Below are positions 6,812 to 13,774 of a stretch of 44,677 bases of DNA, piece by piece. A program made the position numbers and the translations under genes. Every line of letters starts with the position of its first letter. Position 1 is the first letter of the stretch. A model generated the notes under the pieces. It saw nothing but the letters and a program-made list of their open reading frames with translations. It was not told the origin of the DNA and did not search any database. This DNA comes from a virus: positions 1-44,677 of IMG/VR virus record IMGVR_UViG_3300017960_000024; one strand, written 5' to 3'.

Positions 6812-7834
6812 TCACGCGTCGCTGCCTTTGAAGAATTGGCGCTTGCTGATTGGATCAAATGCCGTGAATTCATCGTCCGAATTCAAGTCGTTGTCAATAA
6901 ACTCGATCGCATTGACAAGCTTGATATCCATGTTCACGGCTTCTGATAAAAGAATCGCCTCTTTCGTCATTGGAAGAATCGCTTGCCCTTCTTGAGCTTT
7001 TATCGCATGAATCACACGTTGTGCGGTTTCGCTTTTGAAGCCTTCCTTGCTTTGTACCAACTCAGCCGCTTTTATCACGTGCCGTAAGCTTAATTCCACA
7101 ATACCATAAAGCTTTCCAAAAACGGTCATTGCTGGTTGACAACCTTCGATTCTGAAAGCGTCCAACGCACCAACGCGATGAAGCAATGCAGCAGTTACAG
7201 CAAGACAACTTTCTTTCGAAGAAAATCCGTACTGTTTGGAAAACCCCGCAACCGCGTAAGCCGTTTTTATCGTATGCTTCAACAAGCCACCATCCATTCC
7301 GTAAAACGGCTTATCGCTTGCTGGTGCTTTTTTGAAGTGAGCTTCAACCGCGTCCGAAAAAACAGAGTCCAAAATCAACCTACAAGTTTGATCGTCAATT
7401 TCGTCGCAAATTTTATCAACACGATCACGGTACAAAGCAAACGCTTCTGAATCTTGCTCTTTGGATTCGCTTTGAATTAGATAATTCTCATTCATCTGCG
7501 CTTCAGAAGGAACGTCTGCTTCTTTAATTTCTTGCGCAATGATTTGAAGCTTTCCCCTATACTCTTCAACTGTTGCGATAATTTCAATCCAATTATTGCG
7601 TTTCATCCCATTTGTCGGACCCCAATGCCGCACAAACGACTCTCCAGAACGGTCACGCAACGTCCAATCGCTGTAGATGTTGCCGTTCCGGGCAACACGT
7701 TCAAACGCGTCTTGAACGAAATAAACTCCTGAAAAGCTGTCTCCGACGCTAACGTGGCGTATCAAGACGTGACTGTTTGACTTGTTAGAAGAATTGCTAT
7801 TTTGCCTCATTGCTTTTTTAAGCGCTGAATTCAT
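6812..7834 (-). CDS. YhaM-like OB-fold/HD protein with a damaged HD site
   Basis: 340 aa from the ATG at 7834, which has a strong AAGGAGG seven bases upstream; an ATG 13 codons earlier lacks one. Residues 22-105 form an OB-fold nucleic-acid-binding domain (HVSVGDSFSGVYFVQ, then WTLRDRSG). Residues 180-320 match the HD part of YhaM-type 3'-5' exoribonucleases, starting GGLLKHT. The metal-binding residues are largely lost: the HD pair is H219-R220 (LLHRVG), the later LxGH segment reads LYGIVE, and SHHG is replaced by AQEG. It is therefore probably not an active nuclease and may only bind nucleic acid. It lies between the initiator and the primase, pointing to a replication or RNA-binding accessory role. 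Confidence 0.7.
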   Translation of the reverse strand: MNSALKKAMRQNSNSSNKSNSHVLIRHVSVGDSFSGVYFVQDAFERVARNGNIYSDWTLRDRSGESFVRHWGPTNGMKRNNWIEIIATVEEYRGKLQIIAQEIKEADVPSEAQMNENYLIQSESKEQDSEAFALYRDRVDKICDEIDDQTCRLILDSVFSDAVEAHFKKAPASDKPFYGMDGGLLKHTIKTAYAVAGFSKQYGFSSKESCLAVTAALLHRVGALDAFRIEGCQPAMTVFGKLYGIVELSLRHVIKAAELVQSKEGFKSETAQRVIHAIKAQEGQAILPMTKEAILLSEAVNMDIKLVNAIEFIDNDLNSDDEFTAFDPISKRQFFKGSDA

Positions 7835-7886
7835 CCCAAACCCTCCTTGCAAAAATTGCGGCACACAAAACACAAGACCTTTTATA

Positions 7887-7916
7887 ATTGTACAACTCGC
7901 TTGAAAGGTTTTACAA
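7887..7916 (-). promoter_or_regulatory. Predicted promoter upstream of the YhaM-like gene
   Basis: On the minus strand TTGTAA (7911-7916) and TACAAT (7887-7892) are 18 bases apart, with a second TATAAA-like stretch directly downstream. The site lies in the gap after the initiator gene and about 50 bases before the ATG at 7834. The -10 box follows GAGTTG, similar to the CAGTTG before the -10 at 12309. Confidence 0.45.
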
Positions 7917-7920
7917 AAAC

Positions 7921-8727
7921 TTAATCAAAAAAATCATTAAACCAAGCCTCAGCCAACGTCGTGGCGAAATAACGACTGTATTTTTTTCCTGTCTCTTCTT
8001 CAATCTGTACGAGTTTGAAGTGAATCCAACTGAAATATTCGTCGGCGCAATCCTGCTCGTAAAGGATTTGACAATGACGACGGATTTTTTCCTTTTTGCT
8101 AAACCTTGGATGCCATGTTTTTTGAACAGACCAATCTTGTTGCGAATAAATCTCAAAAACTGCTTCGCACATGGATTGTTCTGAAACTGACGGTGTTTGA
8201 GAAGCAGCAGAAAAAGAGGAGGATTTTTGTTGTTTTGAAGGTTTTCCATTCTTTTCTTTTACTCTTCCTCTTCTTCTCTTTTCTTCTTTCTTTTCTTTCT
8301 TATCTACTTCTTTATTCTCTTTATCTATAATTAAGGGAGGGTCAGGTCGTTGAACGACCCCGGTTGTTGAACGACTCAGGTTGTTGAACGACCCTACCTT
8401 GACTTCTCGTGCGATTTTTGTTTGATTGCGGCGTTTTTCAAGTAAGTCGTTGATATGTCCATCGCATTGCTGTTTAATACTTTGCGCATCCCCGAAACAA
8501 ATCACAGGAGCTTTTCCGGGAATCCTGTCGACAACGAGGACTTTCAAAATTTCAAGATTTTTGATCAATGTTGTTGCTGTTTTTCGCCTCACTCCAGCTT
8601 TGTAAGCAATATCCGGCACAGGAAGACTGCAACAACCATTTTCCATAAGCTTGCTTATGGCGTAAATGATTTGCAATTCTTTTCCTTTGAAGTGCGGAAA
8701 AGCAATGCTGATGTATTCAGGAATCAT
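7921..8727 (-). CDS. Replication initiator / helicase loader
   Basis: 268 aa. Residues 1-85 look like a winged helix-turn-helix (YAISKLMENG, then VPDIAYKAGVRRKTATTLIKNLEIL), as in phage O and DnaD-like initiators. The middle (about 105-185) is low-complexity and basic: KKEKKEEKRRRGRVKEK. The C-terminal 85 residues are helical and Trp-rich, as expected for a part that contacts the replicative helicase. The gene carries three direct repeats (8345-8394) and a purine-rich tract, the arrangement of an origin inside an initiator gene as in lambda O. Its ATG overlaps the stop of the DnaB-type helicase (ATGA), a natural pairing of helicase and loader. No ATPase motif is present, so it is not a DnaC-type loader. 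Confidence 0.72.
   Translation of the reverse strand: MIPEYISIAFPHFKGKELQIIYAISKLMENGCCSLPVPDIAYKAGVRRKTATTLIKNLEILKVLVVDRIPGKAPVICFGDAQSIKQQCDGHINDLLEKRRNQTKIAREVKVGSFNNLSRSTTGVVQRPDPPLIIDKENKEVDKKEKKEEKRRRGRVKEKNGKPSKQQKSSSFSAASQTPSVSEQSMCEAVFEIYSQQDWSVQKTWHPRFSKKEKIRRHCQILYEQDCADEYFSWIHFKLVQIEEETGKKYSRYFATTLAEAWFNDFFD
8251..8394. other. Probable replication origin: three 17-bp iterons and an AT-rich purine tract
   Basis: Three direct repeats begin at 8345, 8362 and 8379, exactly 17 bases apart, with plus-strand consensus GGTYGTTGAACGACYC. The first contains a perfect inverted repeat, GGTCGT-TGA-ACGACC; a weaker fourth match lies at 8446-8460. Immediately beside them, 8251-8334 is almost pure pyrimidine on the plus strand (purine on the coding strand) and AT-rich, ending TATCTATAATTAA. 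Iterons plus an asymmetric AT-rich unwinding tract inside the initiator gene are the layout of the lambda origin. Origin function is an inference. Confidence 0.65.
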
Positions 8728-10445
8728 TCTTCTTTTTTCTTACGTTTGTCACGGATGGATTTAACAAGGTTAAAGAGACCTTTTGATGTCGTCTCGCTCC
8801 CGTTTGAGGGTGTTTTGTTTAACTCTTCAGGCTTTTCTGAAGGTTTCTCTTCAGGTGGTGGTTGATCAACCGTTTTGGGCCGTTTTTGAACTTCTTCCGA
8901 TTGCTTTTCTTCATCGGGTTTTTTGACGGATTTTTCTTCATCCGTTATTTTCAAACTGCCTTCTTCGTACGCTTTCTCAAGTTCTTGCTTAACTTTGTCG
9001 GCACTGATAGGCCCAGTTTTCCCAGTATCATCGTCGCCTTTCCAATCCTCTTGTACTACGCGACCTGTTTTTACGCAATGCCGAATTTTGAAGACAAAAT
9101 TCCTGTTGTCTCGGTTCTTACAAACTTCCGCAAGCAAAAGCCTATCACAAGCGTCAATATCCTCTCTATCGCCACCGCTTCCATCTTTGTTCGCAATCTG
9201 CGTGTCATCAAAACGCTTTTGCATGATTCCAATAAACGTGTTACTTGCGTGAACTCGACGCTTTGAACCATACACGTCTTGCCGCCCGAATCGGTGCCCT
9301 TTTTCTTCTTTTTTAGCAACACTTGTTGCAGCTTGAGTAGCTGTAACCAAAGGAAGATTGAATTCAACGCACATCCCCTTGCAATCTTTTGCCACTTTTG
9401 CTTGTTCATCATTTTCACTAAACGCTTTTTGCATTGGCGACATGTGATCCATGTAGTCAAGAATAATCACGTGAATTTTGAAACCAATCTGCTCCAACTC
9501 TGCGTAAGCCCTATGAATTTCCGCAACGGTTGAATGTTGTCCAATATCTTTAATAAACAACCGTCCGTAGCAATCACGTTCCAATTCTTTCATGATCGCT
9601 TTCCATTGCTTCAATCCAGCGGGGTCAATGGTTGCATTTTTGAAACGGAAATAGTCAATATTGGAAAACAATGCATGATACTTCAAACGGACCTGATCAC
9701 GGTGCTCTTCGTTTGTTATGTGTAAGACGTTTTTACCGGGATACCGATCATACGGGTTTTTCGCTGTCTGATTTCCAATGACAATATTGTACCCAATCTG
9801 TTTCAAAATCGTTGACTTACCGACGCCTGATAACGCTGCGATCAAAGTCATTTCCGCAGGAAATAAACCACCCGTGAGTTTATCAAACGTTTGAAAACCA
9901 GTTTTGATTCCGCCATATTTAGCGGGGTTTGCTTTTTGATCATGAATCCGTTGATCAATATCCTTAACTTCAGTCACTTGAACCATAGGTTGGTCCGTTT
10001 GACTTTCAATATTTAGTTGAATCGACTCTTTTTTCAAAAGATGGACGGCACCTTTGATGTCGCCTTTTTGAATCCTTCCAAGTGTTTCTTCGCAAATCAA
10101 ACTGACGCTACCGATGCATTCCTTTTCTTCAAGCTTTTCAATCAATGCTTTGACTTCTTCTTGTACGTCGCATTGTTTGATCAGCGTCCATTCAGTAACA
10201 AGCTTTTCCCGCATTTCTTTTTTGGTCGTACCGGGATAAAGTTTATCAATTTCAGCTTCGAACAAGTCTTGCGTAAGAATTGTTCCAGAGCCTCGGAACA
10301 TTTCCAAGGCCATTTTGAAGATGATTTTCCTGTAACCGAAAAACCAAATCTCTTTTACATTCAGGATAAAAGGCCGCGTGACCATAATATCCGTAAGCAA
10401 CAATTTCAGAAGATGACGCTCAATAGACATGGTTTCAAAAGACAT
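8724..10445 (-). CDS. Replicative DNA helicase, DnaB type
   Basis: 573 aa. The N-terminal 150 residues are helical, as in DnaB primase-binding domains. The RecA-like core starts near GGIKTGFQTFDKLTGG (178-193), with Walker A SGVGKST (206-212), Walker B IILDY (327-331), and TQAAT as the motif H3 region. It unwinds DNA at the fork and works with the primase (5646-6713) and the loader encoded next. The last 80 residues are an unusual low-complexity tail rich in Glu, Pro and Lys (EEKPSEKPEE), ending in a basic helix; such a tail is not part of the family core. The ATG at 10445 has GAGG six bases upstream. The stop overlaps the initiator start. Confidence 0.88.
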   Translation of the reverse strand: MSFETMSIERHLLKLLLTDIMVTRPFILNVKEIWFFGYRKIIFKMALEMFRGSGTILTQDLFEAEIDKLYPGTTKKEMREKLVTEWTLIKQCDVQEEVKALIEKLEEKECIGSVSLICEETLGRIQKGDIKGAVHLLKKESIQLNIESQTDQPMVQVTEVKDIDQRIHDQKANPAKYGGIKTGFQTFDKLTGGLFPAEMTLIAALSGVGKSTILKQIGYNIVIGNQTAKNPYDRYPGKNVLHITNEEHRDQVRLKYHALFSNIDYFRFKNATIDPAGLKQWKAIMKELERDCYGRLFIKDIGQHSTVAEIHRAYAELEQIGFKIHVIILDYMDHMSPMQKAFSENDEQAKVAKDCKGMCVEFNLPLVTATQAATSVAKKEEKGHRFGRQDVYGSKRRVHASNTFIGIMQKRFDDTQIANKDGSGGDREDIDACDRLLLAEVCKNRDNRNFVFKIRHCVKTGRVVQEDWKGDDDTGKTGPISADKVKQELEKAYEEGSLKITDEEKSVKKPDEEKQSEEVQKRPKTVDQPPPEEKPSEKPEELNKTPSNGSETTSKGLFNLVKSIRDKRKKKEE

Positions 10446-10481
10446 GATTACCTCAAGGAAGGAGTTAAATAGGGATGGGAT

Positions 10482-12275
10482 TTAGACCAGCTTGGCCATG
10501 TCTTGCGGGCCGAGTCGTTTCAATACCATCTCATCTGTTTCATCGCCCAATGTCTCGGAAGACACGGATTCTTTACTAAACAGAACGTCACGAATGCGTT
10601 CTTCAATTGTATCGCGACAGATAAAGTTAATCACAGTCACTGCATTCTTTTGTCCATCCCGATGGGCGCGGTCTTCACGTTGACGCATAATCGCTGGTGC
10701 CCAATTATCATCATAGTTGATAACATACGTTGCGCCCTGCAAATTCAAACCCGTACTCATTGCCTCAGTACCGATAATTGCGTCGATCTTTGGATTGTTG
10801 TTGAATTCCGCTTGATAACTTGCTCGAATTTTCGGTTTCGTATCCCCGTCGATACGGAGAAACGTGAACTTTTGTTTTTTCAACTCTTCGTCGATAATGT
10901 CAAGCATCTTCTTGTATTGCGAAAATATGATTACCTTTTCGCCATTGTAGCGAATCAATTCAGAGACGATTTCAATAAACATGTCCATCTTTGAAGATTT
11001 GCAGATTTCACCAACCAAGGAAGGATGATCGCAAAACTGCTTACAACGGATAACCTTTACCATCGCTTCAGAATCTTCCGTTACGGGATGTTTGCGATCA
11101 GCAATGGATTCATAGATTTTTCTTTCTTGAGGATTGAACTCAATATAGCGGTTTTGATAAGTCTTGTCGGGGAGGTCTTTCATTACATCTTTTTTCAAAC
11201 GGCGAATAAAAAACGGCTTTATTTTTTCCCGGACCTCATCTATCCTTTTATACCGCGTCACGCGTCCCCAAAAATCAAAATCGGCGTGCCTTTGAAGAAA
11301 TCTCGTTTTGCCCGTGAACAAACCGGGTTTTATGAATTGCATGACGCTGTGTAGTTCTTCAAGCTTCCCATCCAAAGGCGTACCAGTCAACCCCAAACGA
11401 AAAACGGACTTCATTTTTTTGAGGTTTCTTGTTCTCTTGCTGTTATGATTTTTCGCATAGTGAATTTCATCAACAATCATACAACCCCAAACCCGTTCGC
11501 GAGCAGAGGAAAGCTTCCCTTCTCTCTCTTTCGCTTTATTGATTTGCTTTATTTTCCGTTGCGCCGTTGCTACGCTATCGTCTGCTTTGACTTCGATGTT
11601 CTTTCCGCCAAATAAATCCTGCGTCAGCAATTCGTAATTAACAACATAGAAAAATGGCTCGCCAGAACGATACTTGTAATTGCCGCTACTTTGCCGCAAA
11701 CAAATCAATTTTCCGAGCCATTGTTTCACGCGACTATCGGGCAACCCGTCAATTACAACGTAAGGTTCCTCAGAAAATTTCTCAATCTCAATGGGCCAGT
11801 TCCATTTCACAGCAGCAGGAACTACTATCAGACAACGTTTACAATTGTTGCGATTTTTCCTGAAAAGTGTTGCAGCAATAGAAGTAGGAGTTTTTCCAAG
11901 CCCCATTTCGTCAGCAATCAAAACGCCATCACCATTAGTCATGGCAAACATGACGCCAAGTTTTTGATAATTATACAAAGGGATTTTCAAACCGGGAATT
12001 CGTAACCGAACAGGCTCGTCGGTTTTAGAAAGCCTTGCAATCTGATAAAGGCGGTCTTCTTTTTTTTGTTGCGCCGTAAGAGCTTCTTCAAGAGTTGATT
12101 CAATTGCTGGATCGTCAAGCACGTCCAGTGCTGCTTCGACGTTGGAAAGCGTCAAAGGCATGACCCAAAGCTTGGAGTCCCGATGCCAAATTGCTCCGAT
12201 TTTCTTTACTTTGTCTTTTTCATGATAGCAATCAAGGACGCACAGCATCCCATCTCGCGCCAAAAGCATGCTCAT
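10482..12275 (-). CDS. SNF2-family DNA helicase/translocase
   Basis: 597 aa, superfamily 2. Motif I DEMGLGKT (122-129), motif II DEIH (269-272), motif III LTGTP (296-300), motif V TEAMSTGLNLQ (503-513) and motif VI QREDRAHRDGQ (532-542) are all intact. Residues 1-50 form a small N-terminal domain with HEKDKVKKIGAIWHRDSKLW, a layout seen in SMARCAL1-like and phage SNF2 proteins. Such enzymes translocate on duplex DNA and remodel forks or branched DNA; in phages they are linked to replication and recombination. It is the first gene after the TATAAT site at 12309, so it probably heads the replication transcript. The ATG at 12275 has GAGGT seven bases upstream. Confidence 0.9.
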   Translation of the reverse strand: MSMLLARDGMLCVLDCYHEKDKVKKIGAIWHRDSKLWVMPLTLSNVEAALDVLDDPAIESTLEEALTAQQKKEDRLYQIARLSKTDEPVRLRIPGLKIPLYNYQKLGVMFAMTNGDGVLIADEMGLGKTPTSIAATLFRKNRNNCKRCLIVVPAAVKWNWPIEIEKFSEEPYVVIDGLPDSRVKQWLGKLICLRQSSGNYKYRSGEPFFYVVNYELLTQDLFGGKNIEVKADDSVATAQRKIKQINKAKEREGKLSSARERVWGCMIVDEIHYAKNHNSKRTRNLKKMKSVFRLGLTGTPLDGKLEELHSVMQFIKPGLFTGKTRFLQRHADFDFWGRVTRYKRIDEVREKIKPFFIRRLKKDVMKDLPDKTYQNRYIEFNPQERKIYESIADRKHPVTEDSEAMVKVIRCKQFCDHPSLVGEICKSSKMDMFIEIVSELIRYNGEKVIIFSQYKKMLDIIDEELKKQKFTFLRIDGDTKPKIRASYQAEFNNNPKIDAIIGTEAMSTGLNLQGATYVINYDDNWAPAIMRQREDRAHRDGQKNAVTVINFICRDTIEERIRDVLFSKESVSSETLGDETDEMVLKRLGPQDMAKLV

Positions 12276-12308
12276 GAACTGACCTCATCCGCTGCGGTTC
12301 ATTTTCAT

Positions 12309-12314
12309 ATTATA
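12309..12314 (-). promoter_or_regulatory. Predicted -10 element (TATAAT) of the replication operon promoter
   Basis: A perfect TATAAT on the minus strand, preceded by CAGTTG, 33 bases before the SNF2 ATG. No good -35 box lies 16-18 bases upstream; that place is taken by a 16-bp perfect palindrome (12325-12340). A TTGACA lies 28 bases upstream, too far for ordinary use. The promoter may be activator-dependent or controlled through the palindrome. Confidence 0.45.
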
Positions 12315-12324
12315 CAACTGTTGG

Positions 12325-12340
12325 AAGAAAAATTTTTCTT
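12325..12340. promoter_or_regulatory. 16-bp perfect palindrome, candidate operator
   Basis: AAGAAAAATTTTTCTT reads the same on both strands and covers the -35 position of the predicted promoter at 12309. It begins 12 bases beyond the stop of the preceding structural gene. It could be an operator, an UP-like A/T tract or, less likely, a weak terminator, because it has no GC-rich stem. Confidence 0.4.
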
Positions 12341-12351
12341 TTTGTCAAAAT

Positions 12352-12864
12352 TCACGGATTAACAGGCTCTCTCATGTAGATCACACCTTCGGCAACGGTG
12401 TAAAGAGTTGCAGTTGGCATTGCAATTTTGATATCAAACACATACTGCCGTGTTTCCAGCGACGTCGTGTCAGCGGGAACAATGTAAAAATAGAACTCGC
12501 CCTTATTCGCTGCTCCAATTTCCCCTTCGCCCGGAACGTTAGTGCTTTTCTGAAACGTCGGGGATACATCGGATTTCTCACGCTTCACCGTCAAAGTACA
12601 GACCGCATTGCTAATGTCAATTGCGGTCAAGGTGCGATCTTTCACATAGCAAACGTACTGTTTGTTGTTGCCTTTGTATAAATCAAGATTTTTGTAAGCC
12701 ATCGCGCTTTTCTCCCATACACGATCAATGAGGCATTCAATCTCGTCTTGCCAATACATGTCACAAAGTAATTGTTCGGGGACTCCGTACTCTGTATCAG
12801 GCGCAGCGTTGCGCAATTGATAAGAACCACTGTAACGCCCGTCGCCATATATTTGATCAGACAT
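12352..12864 (-). CDS. Structural protein with an Ig-like domain of baseplate/tail type
   Basis: 170 aa from the ATG at 12864, which has GAGGAA eight bases upstream; the frame is open 17 codons further but without such a site. The N-terminal half contains a helix with LLCDMYWQDEIECLIDRVW. The C-terminal half (about 75-165) is a beta sandwich with the pattern of many phage baseplate and fibre N-domains: YVKDRTLTAIDISNAVCTLTV, then TFQKST and IVPADTTSLETRQYVFDIKI. It is the last gene of the structural block, just after the GT9-like gene and before the replication promoter. It probably ends up on the virion tail tip. The precise part is unknown. Confidence 0.55.
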   Translation of the reverse strand: MSDQIYGDGRYSGSYQLRNAAPDTEYGVPEQLLCDMYWQDEIECLIDRVWEKSAMAYKNLDLYKGNNKQYVCYVKDRTLTAIDISNAVCTLTVKREKSDVSPTFQKSTNVPGEGEIGAANKGEFYFYIVPADTTSLETRQYVFDIKIAMPTATLYTVAEGVIYMREPVNP

Positions 12865-12865
12865 T

Positions 12866-13774
12866 TTAGTTTTCCTCAAAGAATCGACATTTTTTTGGAT
12901 TACATCCAGAAGCATACCACGTGTCAGTTGGACATTTCGGGTTTTCGCACTTCACTTTGCACCCCTTGCAAGGTCGCGTCTCGTGCCAAAGTTCATCCAA
13001 CATTTTTGCGTGTTTGCACGGTTTTGGAGTTTCTCGTTGCCCTTCTGATGGCGGTTTGTCAAAAGAATGAAAACAATTATCAACCAGTTCAATATCAGAC
13101 GAACCATCAATCATTCGACAGCAAGCGAATTGACGCCATGTAAGCGATTCATTCTCTTTCGCAAAATAGACGCAAGGTTTCTGAAAAGCACCAGCAACAC
13201 TTTGAACAAATGTACAAGTAGTCACTATCGCGTCGGCATGATAGGCGTGCTGAATAATTTCTCGAAGCGTTAGTTCGCCCGATTTATTCAAAACGTTTTC
13301 CATATTCACTTTGTCAAACCCTATAAAAACAACACGACTTGTTTCATTCTTGTTTTGAAGGTCTTTCCAACGATTCCATTGATGATTTTTGTCAACAGCA
13401 AAGACGTAGTATTTTCCTTCAACCGGACTCTTACTTTTTTCTTCATCTGTAAGAAACAGCTCACCATGAAAAAAGCCTATACTGAAAGACACCATTGTAT
13501 ACTTAAAGAAAAGTTTAGATAATTGGTCAAAATGATGCCGGTCATCGGTTGCTTTAATACCGTCAAAAGGAATAATAGTTGTCTCTGATTCTTTCTCTGC
13601 AATATTTGGGTTGCCTTCAAATATCTCTGGAAACAAATTCTTGCCTTCCGAAAGAACCGAGAAACGAAAATAATCTTTGCACCTATAATTAACATCACGC
13701 ATAACCGCAGTCAAAGCGATAGCGTCTTCAGGACGAGAATTAGTACATTCAAACGTTATGTGCTGCATTTTCAC
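12866..13774 (-). CDS. GT9 (heptosyltransferase)-like protein with a cysteine-rich tail
   Basis: 302 aa. Residues 13-60 (RPEDAIALTAVMRDV, then FRFSVLSEGKNLFPEIF and GNPNI) match the start of GT9 ADP-heptose:LPS heptosyltransferase-like proteins, which have a GT-B fold. Near residues 175-205 a second-domain feature reads IIQHAYHADAIVTTCTFVQ, then KPCVYFAKE. The last 45 residues carry seven cysteines, including CKGCKVKC, and may bind zinc. It lies directly after the tail fibre gene, so sugar modification of a virion or host surface is plausible but unproven. The GTG at 13774 overlaps the fibre stop (GTGA); an ATG two codons later (13768) is an equally good start. Confidence 0.5.
   Translation of the reverse strand: MKMQHITFECTNSRPEDAIALTAVMRDVNYRCKDYFRFSVLSEGKNLFPEIFEGNPNIAEKESETTIIPFDGIKATDDRHHFDQLSKLFFKYTMVSFSIGFFHGELFLTDEEKSKSPVEGKYYVFAVDKNHQWNRWKDLQNKNETSRVVFIGFDKVNMENVLNKSGELTLREIIQHAYHADAIVTTCTFVQSVAGAFQKPCVYFAKENESLTWRQFACCRMIDGSSDIELVDNCFHSFDKPPSEGQRETPKPCKHAKMLDELWHETRPCKGCKVKCENPKCPTDTWYASGCNPKKCRFFEEN

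Noticed and set aside
8446-8460. Fourth iteron
   Set aside because: Only the GTCGTTGA half and the final CC agree; spacing does not fit the 17-bp period.
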